From NCBI GenBank assembly GCA_012034595.1, contig JAAUPE010000073.1:1-34447 (forward strand): DNA of 34,447 nt, written 5' to 3'. The stretch is from Calothrix sp. CSU_2_0. GTDB taxonomy: Bacteria > Cyanobacteriota > Cyanobacteriia > Cyanobacteriales > Nostocaceae. A model generated the notes under the pieces. The model searched no databases, was not told where the DNA came from, and was given only the letters and a program-made list of their open reading frames with translations. Each line of letters begins with the position of its first letter. Positions within the stretch are counted from its first letter, which is position 1. Made by a program: the position numbers and the translations under genes. Positions 8,132 through 15,436 of the stretch are shown here, in pieces.

Positions 8132-8500
8132 GTGATACATATTGACCAAAAAATTTATACAATCGAAGACGGTAATAATGTAATTGTTCTTACGCCATTA
8201 GGTCGTTTGGATATTACCACCGCTTGGCAATTTCGTCTAAAGTTACAGGAATGTATTTCTAAACTTAGCCGTCATGTGGTTGTCAATCTCGGTCAAGTTA
8301 ACTTTATCGATAGTTCGGGTTTGACCTCTCTAGTCGCGGGAATGCGAGATGCCGATAAAGTCAAAGGTAGTTTCCGAATCTGTAACGTTCATCCAGAAGC
8401 CAAGTTGGTTTTTGAAGTGACAATGATGGATACTGTTTTTGAAATTTTTGAGACAGAAGAGGAAGCTTTAGAAGGTGTACCCCGCAGCATTGCTAGGTAG
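8132..8500 (+). CDS. STAS-domain anti-sigma-factor antagonist
   Basis: A 122-aa single-domain STAS protein of the SpoIIAA/RsbV type. The phosphorylatable serine motif is present as VNFIDSSGLTSLVAGM (Ser61/Ser62), preceded by the strand LTPLGRLDITTAWQFRLKL and followed by the C-terminal FRICNVHPEAKLVFEV. In the family, phosphorylation of this serine by a partner HPK/GHKL-type kinase controls binding to an anti-sigma factor or other signalling target. No kinase or phosphatase gene is next to it, so its partner is unknown. The GTG at 8132 is chosen because it follows a good ribosome-binding site and no ATG precedes the conserved strand. Confidence 0.9.
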   Translation: MIHIDQKIYTIEDGNNVIVLTPLGRLDITTAWQFRLKLQECISKLSRHVVVNLGQVNFIDSSGLTSLVAGMRDADKVKGSFRICNVHPEAKLVFEVTMMDTVFEIFETEEEALEGVPRSIAR

Positions 8501-8664
8501 TTTTGGATTTTGGATTTTGGATTTTCGTAGAGACGTTCCGGTGGAACGTTTTTAAAATAATATTTTGGATTTTGGATTTTGCGAAAATTGTCAGGAGGGT
8601 TTCGGGTTTCCCTCCCGCTTCGGATTCGCAATTTTTTTCTGGGAAATTCCTAAATATAAAATTC
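8501..8664. repeat. Repeat-rich spacer with hairpin
   Basis: Between convergent genes. It begins with TTTTGGA-type short repeats, carries a hairpin ACGTTCC-GGT-GGAACGT (8533-8549) of a kind often seen dispersed in cyanobacterial genomes, and ends with an AAATTCCTAAATATA repeat that runs into the 3' end of the lyase gene. It could serve as a bidirectional terminator. Confidence 0.5.
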
Positions 8665-9273
8665 CTAAATATAAAATTCCAATTGTTTTCGCTTGGTGTA
8701 GCGATATGGTCCTAAAATCGCTCCCCAAGTTGCTTTTCCCGTAGTTGAATCGATACCTTTGTCGTAAGTATTTAATTCTTCTTGAGTTGCTTCAAACCCC
8801 AATGAGACTTGGATTGTGTTCCCCTGATAGGAAAAAGTGCAACAAGCTTGGGGTGGTGGTGTTGCCGAAAATAAATAGTTATTGGTAGCTAGTTCGCGAA
8901 TAGAAATATTTAAAACGCATCCTGGTAGCAGTTCCAATTGTTCTGGTGTGAGGTGAGTTAGTAAACTTGGGTTACAACCTCCACCAGCCAATACCTCGGG
9001 TTCTTTGGGCATGTAGTATTGAACTTGTAATGGTACTTCGGGATTATTAGTTTCCCGCAGTCGCATAACCCTCTGACGGTATGGTTTGTCAAGTTTAAGA
9101 ATGTTGGCTTGTTCGGCAAATATTGTCAGGCTATCTTCAGTAAAAATAGCGATAGGAACTTGCCACAAGCGCAGGTGAACGTACCAAGCAGGGCTATCAA
9201 GAGCCTGCTCGCGATTATCAAATTCACCAGCGAGATACTGTGCTAGGGCTGTTAACTGCGGCGAAGGATGCAT
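8665..9273 (-). CDS. cpcT: CpcT/CpeT family phycobiliprotein chromophore lyase
   Basis: A 202-aa protein of the CpcT/CpeT (DUF1001) family, whose CpcT members attach phycocyanobilin to Cys-153 of phycocyanin beta and related sites. Recognisable elements are LAQYLAGEFDNREQALDSPAW with YVHLRLWQVPI, FAEQANILKLDKPYRQRVMR with LRE, PGCVLNISIREL, FEATQEELNTYDKGIDSTTG and the terminal block ATWGAILGPYRYTKRK. Length and motif order fit the cyanobacterial family. The choice between CpcT and CpeT (phycoerythrobilin) cannot be made from sequence alone, because no phycobiliprotein operon adjoins it. ATG at 9273. The stop lies in a duplicated 15-bp stretch that repeats the stop codon just downstream. Confidence 0.85.
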   Translation of the reverse strand: MHPSPQLTALAQYLAGEFDNREQALDSPAWYVHLRLWQVPIAIFTEDSLTIFAEQANILKLDKPYRQRVMRLRETNNPEVPLQVQYYMPKEPEVLAGGGCNPSLLTHLTPEQLELLPGCVLNISIRELATNNYLFSATPPPQACCTFSYQGNTIQVSLGFEATQEELNTYDKGIDSTTGKATWGAILGPYRYTKRKQLEFYI

Positions 9274-9494
9274 ATAGTAATGTATTATTAGTTTTGGCTA
9301 CTTATAGCTAGTAATCGAAATTTCAATTTTTTGTCCCAGCAAAAACTAGCTAAAAATGTTGTAGCTATAATTATCCTATTGTGAAGCGAGTTATTTAAAA
9401 AAGTCTCACCACCAATTCAGATTTGGCAAATGAAACTTGGCAAACTTGTTAGCAAGAAAGAAAATAAATACCAGTCGCCCTTAGAATTATTTTT

Positions 9495-10208
9495 GTGAAT
9501 AACGTCCGTACACTCTCTGATACAAAAAAAACTTTCTACAACCTGCATACCCGTCCGGTTAACACGATTTATCGTCGGGTTGTGGAAGAAATGATGGTGG
9601 AGATGCATCTGCTGTCTGTAAATGCTGATTTTAGCTACAATTCGATTTATGGTTTAGGCGTTGTCACCGCATTTGACCGTTTTATGCAGGGTTATGAACC
9701 AGAAGCAGATAAAGCGTCTATTTTTAATGCCCTTTGTCAGTCAATAGAGACAAACCAAACTCAGTATCAACAAGATGCTCAAAGATTGCAAGAAATTGCC
9801 AAAAATGTTCCTGTACAAGACTTAGTTACTTGGCTGAGTCAAGCTAAACCTTTGGAGCGAGACGAGCAATTGCAATCGGAATTATACACTATTGCTAACA
9901 ATTCTAAGTTTAAATACAGTAGGTTGTTTGCGATTGGTTTATTCTCCTTGATTGAAGCATCCGATCCAGAATTGCTTAAAGACGAAAAACAGCGTACCGA
10001 CACCTTTAATGCGATCGCTCAAGGTTTGCACATTCCTGATGACAAACTCAACAAAGATTTGGAGTTGTATCGCTCCAATTTAGACAAAATGGCGCAAGCT
10101 ATGGTCGTAATGGCGGATATGATCGCAGCCGATCGCAAAAAACGCGAACAACGCGCTCAAGAGCGATCGCAACAAAATACTGTCACCACTATTCCAACCG
10201 ATAGTTAA
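9495..10208 (+). CDS. thf1: Thf1/Psb29 photosystem II biogenesis protein
   Basis: A 237-aa protein matching Thf1 (Psb29) throughout: VRTLSDTKKTFYNLHTRPVN at the N-terminus, then TIYRRVVEEMMVEMHLLSVN, YGLGVVTAFDRFMQGYEPE, YSRLFAIGLFSLIEASDPEL and a charged C-terminal helix (MADMIAADRKKREQRAQERS) likely to form a coiled coil. In the family it associates with thylakoids and FtsH proteases and is needed for normal photosystem II repair and thylakoid formation. The GTG at 9495 matches the conserved family N-terminus. The gene is divergent from the CpcT/CpeT-type lyase, giving a shared ~220-bp promoter region. Confidence 0.94.
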   Translation: MNNVRTLSDTKKTFYNLHTRPVNTIYRRVVEEMMVEMHLLSVNADFSYNSIYGLGVVTAFDRFMQGYEPEADKASIFNALCQSIETNQTQYQQDAQRLQEIAKNVPVQDLVTWLSQAKPLERDEQLQSELYTIANNSKFKYSRLFAIGLFSLIEASDPELLKDEKQRTDTFNAIAQGLHIPDDKLNKDLELYRSNLDKMAQAMVVMADMIAADRKKREQRAQERSQQNTVTTIPTDS

Positions 10209-10301
10209 GCAAGGCAAGGGGGACAAGGGGGACAAAAGAAAATATCACTAGATTCCTAATTTCCCAATCCCCAATCCCAATCCCCCATACCCAATCTAGT
10301 A

Positions 10302-10664
10302 TTAACCAGGAAGTACGTTGTAAATAAGACTACTTACTACAGAAAGTGCTAAGGCTCCAATAATTGCGCTCCAGATACCGTAGCGCAAGCGAAATCCCTG
10401 TACCAAATAAGCTGCCAAACCAAAGCAAATTACGGAAATAATAAAAGCAAAAAGACCGTGGAAGAGATTCAAGGTGAGAAAGTTTGGTATTTTGACGAGC
10501 AAATTCAGAACTGGCTTGACTAAAGAGTTGAGAATTCCCAAAACCGCAGCAGAAATCAAAGTTTTGGGAAGAGTATCAATTTCTACTCCGATTGGTAATT
10601 TACTAATTACAAAAAAACTAACTGCTGTTACTAACCAAGCAATCAAAAGCGAAGTCACATTCAT
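10302..10664 (-). CDS. Small four-helix membrane protein (phage holin family 4-like)
   Basis: A 120-aa very hydrophobic protein with four predicted membrane helices: LLIAWLVTAVSFFVISKLPI, LISAAVLGILNSLVKPVLNL, LFHGLFAFIISVICFGLAAY, and WSAIIGALALSVVSSLIYNV. The NSLVKPVLNLL-x-PNFLTLNLF segment is characteristic of PF04020, annotated as holin superfamily IV but widespread on chromosomes, with no demonstrated lytic role. No phage genes are nearby, so a general membrane function is more likely. The ATG at 10664 is preferred over the GTG two codons upstream. Confidence 0.82.
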   Translation of the reverse strand: MNVTSLLIAWLVTAVSFFVISKLPIGVEIDTLPKTLISAAVLGILNSLVKPVLNLLVKIPNFLTLNLFHGLFAFIISVICFGLAAYLVQGFRLRYGIWSAIIGALALSVVSSLIYNVLPG

Positions 10665-10901
10665 TACCACAACCCCTATAATTCTGTTTGCAGAAATAAC
10701 TTTGTTTACCGGAAACTAATCGAATACAGACTAATCATCAACAAATTAGTTGAATGTTTCAGCTAGCTGAGGAAACATTTGAATTTTCTTGAGAATATTT
10801 TACCGTTAAGGTGTCTTAGCTTTGTGTTAGGCAGTAATAATTAAACATAATTGTTACAGATATCTCTCTTAGGAATGTGGATTAAATAAAGTGCAATTTT
10901 T
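10665..10901. other. Intergenic region upstream of the small membrane protein
   Basis: AT-rich DNA with no gene, holding the presumed promoter of the leftward gene ending at 10302. The ExbD gene further right points the same way, so this spacer also lies downstream of its 3' end. Confidence 0.35.
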
Positions 10902-10967
10902 CTTGTGGAGCAGGCATCCTGCCTGCACTTAGAATATTACAACGGGCTTTCCGGCCCGTACCACAAA
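10902..10967. repeat. Small palindromic element with two hairpins
   Basis: Two adjacent hairpins, GCAGGC-ATCCT-GCCTGC (10910-10926) and ACGGGC-TTTCCG-GCCCGT (10942-10959), are bracketed by TTGTGG and CCACAA near 10902 and 10967. The GC-rich hairpins stand out from the AT-rich surroundings and resemble dispersed palindromic or MITE-like units of cyanobacteria. Confidence 0.5.
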
Positions 10968-11013
10968 TACATGTAAGTTATTAAATTCTCATTCCTTAGG
11001 TCAAATAAAATAA

Positions 11014-11033
11014 GGGCAAACTGTTATTTGCCC
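11014..11033. terminator. GGGCAAA hairpin
   Basis: GGGCAAA-CTGTTA-TTTGCCC, one of three related hairpins in the window (see 13391 and 20899). It lies 66 bp downstream of the ExbD stop, in the right place to end the leftward exbB-exbD transcript. Confidence 0.45.
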
Positions 11034-11099
11034 CTACAATATTTGCAAAAAAAACTGTATTTAACTCAACTTATAGCCGCTATCATAGTAAACTTGTTT

Positions 11100-11795
11100 T
11101 TACTGTTGGGTTGGTGTACCTGATGGGGGAATTTGATTTGTGGTAGGTGGTAGATTTGGAATTGTTCCACCTTGCGGATTAATTGGAGCAAGTTGGGGAT
11201 TATTTTGCGGTGGAATTGTGCTAGGTACATCAGAACTACCAGGAAAAGCTGGAAATCCTGGATTATTAATTGGTGGTTGTGAGGAAGATGAAGAGTCGGC
11301 AACACCTAGAGACGCACGGGTTCCTCCAACTCTTTGCAATAAAGTCAGGGTTTCGATGACATCATTATATTGTGCCGATCGCGAAGCATTTAAAACCAAA
11401 GGAACATTGGGGTTTTGCTTAACATAATTTTCCAAAAAAGCTGGTAATTGCTCTTTAGGAATTGGTGTTTGCCCTTGAGAAATTGGTGTTTGCCCCGGTT
11501 GGTTGATATTAGGTGTTTGTACAGCTTGACTAGTATCAAAAATCTGTCCGAGTCCATCAAGATGTAAAACTAACCTTTTTGCTGCAACTGGTGTACCTGG
11601 TAGGTTGTTAGTACCAGGAATAGGTGTTCCTGTGTTCGATCTGGGTAAGTCGAAATTAATTGCTTTAATAACTTCTTGCCGGGAAAATTGCAGTGTTACC
11701 AAGATAAAGAAGGTGAGAATGCAGAAAACAACGTCAATCAAGGGAATAATTTGAACTTGGGGATCATCTGTTTGGATTGGTGATTTGATTTTCAT
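11100..11795 (-). CDS. ExbD/TolR family biopolymer transport protein
   Basis: A 231-aa inner-membrane protein. It has the ExbD/TolR layout: a short cytoplasmic N-terminus, a single helix with the essential aspartate at residue 21 (QIIPLIDVVFCILTFFILVT) and a periplasmic domain including FDLPRSN, RLVLHLDGLGQIF and VPLVLNASRSAQYNDVIETL. With ExbB it forms a proton-driven motor that energises outer-membrane transporters or envelope integrity. Unusually, the region after residue 165 is a long Pro/Asn/Gln-rich tail (PPQNNPQLAPINPQGGTIP), and another Pro/Gln-rich insert splits the periplasmic domain. It lies 104 bp downstream of the ExbB gene in the same direction, so one operon is likely. No TonB gene is in the window. 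Confidence 0.88.
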   Translation of the reverse strand: MKIKSPIQTDDPQVQIIPLIDVVFCILTFFILVTLQFSRQEVIKAINFDLPRSNTGTPIPGTNNLPGTPVAAKRLVLHLDGLGQIFDTSQAVQTPNINQPGQTPISQGQTPIPKEQLPAFLENYVKQNPNVPLVLNASRSAQYNDVIETLTLLQRVGGTRASLGVADSSSSSQPPINNPGFPAFPGSSDVPSTIPPQNNPQLAPINPQGGTIPNLPPTTNQIPPSGTPTQQ

Positions 11796-11847
11796 AGCGG
11801 CAATATAAAGCAGAAGTTATCGAGGTTCTTATTCCTGTTTCAACAAG

Positions 11848-11898
11848 CTTAAAGTTTGGACTTAAAGCTTAGACTTAAAGCTTAGACTTAAAGTCTGA
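11848..11898. repeat. 13-bp tandem repeat between ExbB and ExbD genes
   Basis: CTTAAAGCTTAGA repeats at 11861 and 11874, with diverged copies at 11848 and 11887. It directly precedes the ExbB stop on the coding strand's 3' side and fills much of the intercistronic gap. Confidence 0.7.
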
Positions 11899-11899
11899 C

Positions 11900-12724
11900 T
11901 CAAGAATTTTCCGAATCAGGGGAATTTGTATCTGAAGACGATTCGTAAGGTTCACCAAACTGGGCTTTTTTACGACGACGGGGATAATTAAAAGAATCTT
12001 GCGTCGTAGTTTCAGATGGATTTGAGATAGTTGTTGGGGTATTTGCGGCTGAATAACCTTCTGTTATTTGTGCCTCCGCACTTAAGCGAAGTCGCTCGTA
12101 GTCGGGAGGAGATTGACGATACAAAAGTTCTAAATCGTTACCTGCACGACTAAAAATTCGTACTTGGTTGAAAATAAATGCTTGGAATAAACGGTAAAAT
12201 GCTAGACTGACAATCGCCACAGTCATTCCAGCTGCCGTACTGTATAGAGATATGCCAATTCCCTCAGTAACCTTCTGAAGCTTGGCTGGATCGGAAAATT
12301 CGCCGATATTGATTCCTTTTAACGTCTGAATCAAACCAGCCACAGTACCAAACAATCCCAAAAGTGGTGCTAGTGCGATCGCGGCTTCCAAAAGTTTATC
12401 ACCCCGTCGCATTCCTGATAATTCGTGGTCTGCGGATGATTCCAGTGCCAATCGAAATGTCTCAGCATCCGCTCTTGGTAAATTTAAAGGAGCAAACAAA
12501 AATCTGCCAATTGGTTGATCGATCGCACGTTGGGCAATATCCCTTGCCAAAGTCCAATCTTCCCGTGCAGCTTCAAGAACACGAGTCACAATTTGATTTT
12601 CCTGGTTCAAAAGTCGCAACCAAAACCAGAGTCGTTCCAAAATCACGCTTATAGCTAAAAACCATAAGACTGCCAGGGGATACATTGCAATCCCACCCTT
12701 TTGAAATTCTGCTAATATATTCAC
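11900..12724 (-). CDS. ExbB/TolQ/MotA family proton channel protein
   Basis: A 274-aa inner-membrane protein with three helices: residues ~12-34 (MYPLAVLWFLAISVILERLW), ~112-134 and ~155-180. The family-defining segment is APLLGLFGTVAGLIQTLKGI at residues ~119-138, followed by EGIGISLYSTAAGMTVAIVS in the third helix. It would assemble with the adjacent ExbD protein into the proton-motive-force-driven stator complex. The C-terminal 60 residues are polar and end in an acidic, Ser-rich tail with a basic cluster, YPRRRKKAQF. ATG at 12724. Being upstream, it is probably the first gene of the exbB-exbD unit. Confidence 0.9.
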   Translation of the reverse strand: MNILAEFQKGGIAMYPLAVLWFLAISVILERLWFWLRLLNQENQIVTRVLEAAREDWTLARDIAQRAIDQPIGRFLFAPLNLPRADAETFRLALESSADHELSGMRRGDKLLEAAIALAPLLGLFGTVAGLIQTLKGINIGEFSDPAKLQKVTEGIGISLYSTAAGMTVAIVSLAFYRLFQAFIFNQVRIFSRAGNDLELLYRQSPPDYERLRLSAEAQITEGYSAANTPTTISNPSETTTQDSFNYPRRRKKAQFGEPYESSSDTNSPDSENS

Positions 12725-12942
12725 TTTGGTAACTTTCCTCCCTTGATTTCTGCGTAGGTTATCCCGAAATTATTAAGATTCTGAAGATGAATGTGTAAGT
12801 ACCTTATAGGTGTTAAGTATCGCACTATTACGGTTTACAGAAACACATATGTAGCACCTTCCAGACAATTTTAGGACGGTTATTCCCACAGGAAGTTTAG
12901 GGCAATATGAGTCAAAATTAAAGGTAACTGGAGGTTAAAAAC

Positions 12943-13257
12943 ATGAAATTCTCTCTTGAAGCTCTCTACAATTGGTATCGCGGTTTACTTCGCAACCCCA
13001 AATATCGCTGGTGGGTTGTTTTCGGAACGTTCTTATATTTTGTCAGCCCGATTGATATTGCTCCTGATGTTTTTCCTATTGTCGGACAAATTGATGACGT
13101 TTTGCTTTTGACATTATTAGTTTCGGAAGTATCCCAAATTGCGATCGAGGGTTTTAAGGCACGCAAAGGCAGCACAGAATCCACGACTACTAATGCTTCT
13201 GAACAATCGACATCGAAAGCAGTCTCGATTGATGTTGATGCGGTATCGGTTGAATAA
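12943..13257 (+). CDS. YkvA family DUF1232 protein
   Basis: A 104-aa protein with the compact DUF1232 core: LRNPKYRWWVVFGTFLYFVS, then PIDIAPDVFPIVGQIDDVLL, the two Pro-Asp motifs typical of YkvA-like proteins, and a hydrophobic stretch LLTLLVSEVSQIA. The C-terminal 30 residues are Ser/Thr-rich and disordered-looking. Members are small membrane-associated proteins of unknown function, common in cyanobacteria. A ribosome-binding site (ACTGGAGG at 12928-12935) precedes the ATG at 12943. The gene is divergent from exbB. Confidence 0.88.
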   Translation: MKFSLEALYNWYRGLLRNPKYRWWVVFGTFLYFVSPIDIAPDVFPIVGQIDDVLLLTLLVSEVSQIAIEGFKARKGSTESTTTNASEQSTSKAVSIDVDAVSVE

Positions 13258-13390
13258 TTATTTACAACAAAATAAGATTTGTATGCCCCTTTTTACATTA
13301 GTTACTCAAAATTGCTGTGTGAGTAAGGGGAACTTTTTATTTGGTTATTGCTTGCTTGTGGACTTTGGAGTACTTTTTAATTTGGATGCA

Positions 13391-13422
13391 ATATAAGGGC
13401 AAACAAGTGTTTGCCCTTATAT
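13391..13422. terminator. 15-bp perfect hairpin
   Basis: ATATAAGGGCAAACA at 13391-13405 pairs perfectly with 13408-13422 across a 2-base centre. It lies between the convergent DUF1232 and CsgG-like genes and can act in both directions. It belongs to the GGGCAAAC hairpin family also seen at 11014 and 20899. Confidence 0.6.
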
Positions 13423-13539
13423 TATTCGCGATAAGCTTACAGAAGCAAGCGACCATAGTGTGTCGCGAAAGCAACTTAGCTTAATACGTAGAGGAATATA
13501 GCGAATACCACGAATTATTAATTACGAATTATGTAATTT

Positions 13540-14607
13540 TTATTGAGTCGGTTTTGCCACATCCCCAACTTTAAATGTGGAACCAGAAACAATTTTACCA
13601 ACGCTAGATGATGCATCGACTTCTGTTAATTCAACTATACCAATTTGTTGGGTGATTTTACGAATAACCTTACCTGTTGCGGGGTCTTTCACTTCTCTAG
13701 TGACTCGTTCAATTGATAGCTTCATCCCTTGACGATAACCGCTAGAACTACCTTGATTAAAAATTACGCTTCTACCAGAAATATCAGCAACTAAGGCTTC
13801 TTTTGTTGGTAATGATTTTGGAACTGCGGCAATTTGACTAGAATCAGAATTGATTTTTTTTGCTACTTGTTCGATCGCATCTGCGGTTGCAAGTGTGAGT
13901 AATTTAGATTCTTTATTTGAGTTACTATTAATGCTAAATCCGCGTACGCTGAGGTTTCCATCACCACGTCCCGATTTACCTTTGCCTTCTGCTGTGGCAA
14001 TGATTTCACCAGTGGTTGTATTGACCATGCGTATATTTAATTGTACGTTTGCGGCAGCTTTTTTACCTCCTGCACAAACTCCAAAAGCGCAGACTCCACC
14101 ATTATCACGTTCGATATTAAAACCAGTGACAGAACCAATTACGACAACATCAACTCCTAAAAGTTTACCAATTTGAGCAGCAGTACTCGTATCAACTCTT
14201 CCCGATGCACCAAGATTTTGCTCTTGTAAAATTGCGTCTATTTTACTCCGCTCAATCACACTATATTTGCCACTATCGACTAACTTATTCACTAAAATAT
14301 CGCTGACACCTTTACCATCTCCTCGAATATACCAATACCAAGACTCAACATCAGCAACGGAACTATAATCGAAATCCAAGACGGCTATTCTCACCTTTTC
14401 TTTGGATGTTGATTTCAGATTTTTAAGTTCGATAGATGCAGTATTTTGTATCTGTATATTTACAAGTTTTTTCTCTGTGGCATTTACACTATTAATGTTT
14501 ATTATCCCCAAACCAAATATCAATCCAGTGGTGGCAAGAGGTAGATATAAACGTCTTAAAGCCATAATATTTGTTGCAGGAATTGTATTATTTTTAACTT
14601 TATGCAT
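13540..14607 (-). CDS. CsgG-like exported protein
   Basis: About 355 aa when started at the ATG at 14607, which has an AAAGGA ribosome-binding site. ATGs at 14628 and at the signal-peptide-proximal MALRRL are alternatives. A hydrophobic export signal (LYLPLATTGLIFGLGI, ending near NSVNA) is followed by a CsgG/HfaB-type domain: KVRIAVLDFDYSSVADVESW, DILVNKLVDSGKYSVIERSK, IDAILQEQNLGASGRVD, AAQIGKLLGVDVVVIGSVTG and MVNTTTGEIIATAEGKGKSG. The C-terminal part (VIFNQGSSSGYRQGMKLSIE, IGIVELTEVDASSSVGKIVS) looks like a separate beta domain also seen in FlgT-like proteins. No lipobox cysteine is present, unlike true CsgG lipoprotein channels, and no curli genes adjoin. It is probably periplasmic or outer-membrane associated; its exact role is unknown. 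Confidence 0.8.
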   Translation of the reverse strand: MHKVKNNTIPATNIMALRRLYLPLATTGLIFGLGIININSVNATEKKLVNIQIQNTASIELKNLKSTSKEKVRIAVLDFDYSSVADVESWYWYIRGDGKGVSDILVNKLVDSGKYSVIERSKIDAILQEQNLGASGRVDTSTAAQIGKLLGVDVVVIGSVTGFNIERDNGGVCAFGVCAGGKKAAANVQLNIRMVNTTTGEIIATAEGKGKSGRGDGNLSVRGFSINSNSNKESKLLTLATADAIEQVAKKINSDSSQIAAVPKSLPTKEALVADISGRSVIFNQGSSSGYRQGMKLSIERVTREVKDPATGKVIRKITQQIGIVELTEVDASSSVGKIVSGSTFKVGDVAKPTQ

Positions 14608-15436
14608 TTGTATTGTTCCTTTCACCATCAATTTAACTAAATAGTATGTAGTCCGATTCCTCTGCTTCTAAGTAACTTTAAGGAAACTAGATAACTCATC
14701 ATATCTACTAATTTCCAAAAATCAAGTATTATTACTACATTAAACAGTAATTTTACGTAATCTTCATCACGATATCTGCCAGTAAGTAAGGCTAAAAGGC
14801 ATAAATTTAGAACTTACGGACTGTACAAGTCAATCGTGGTGTTAGGCAATTTCCAACTTCGATTAGCGTGAATTTGATGGTCAATTGTGGCGACATTGTA
14901 GGGGTTTAGCAGGGGTCATTGGTGTCAACTTAAGCTAAATTCCTTTTACCATCTAGTTTCCAGCCAATTTTACCGAACAAAAATGCCCGGAATCCAACCT
15001 GGGTGAAAATTATGGCGAATGCGATACGTCTTTGACGTTAAACTCTGCTTATCGCTTTGCTTGTGAGAAATGCGGGTGTTACAAGAAAATCTCAGAAAAA
15101 AATAATAAAAATATTGGTATGCAGGGGCAGTCAATAGTTTATATTTACCGAATGGGTGGCGATACGCCTTTGGTGTTAAGCTCGCGAAACTTTGCTGGAA
15201 ATGCATTTCCCATCAAGATTTCACCGCTTACCGCAGCCACCAGCTTCTTGACAGTGGAGGACACAAAGCAGGAAAAGCAGACTTACACAAGTGGCAAACG
15301 GAAGAATAACTCAAAAATAAAAGTTATCAAAAGTTGTTGTCGTTCCGACTGAATCGGAAGCATTTAGGTCTAAACTTAAGAGTCTTGCCCAAAAATACCT
15401 CAAGCTTTAAACTTCAAGCTTAAAAATCAAGCAATC
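14608..15436. other. Long intergenic region with degenerate repeats
   Basis: About 830 bp between the divergent CsgG-like gene and serA. No convincing gene: the open frames on both strands have no family-like sequence. Two related stretches starting GCGATACG (about 15020 and 15160), both continuing CTTTG then GTTAA and CTC, form a degenerate direct repeat. The part near 14880-14950 (GGGGTCATTGGTGTCAACTT) is compositionally distinct and could be a remnant of a mobile element. Just ahead of serA lie repeated CAAGCTT/TTAAA motifs. Confidence 0.4.

Noticed and set aside
10302-10664. Phage holin indicating a prophage
   Set aside because: The family name is historical; no phage structural, lysis or integrase gene is nearby.
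11066-11305. Open frames antisense to or overlapping the ExbD gene
   Set aside because: Their low-complexity sequence is a shadow of the proline-rich ExbD tail.
14970-15352. Two overlapping small open frames on opposite strands
   Set aside because: Both lie in repeat-containing intergenic DNA, have no signal peptide or family-like motif, and no ribosome-binding site that stands out.
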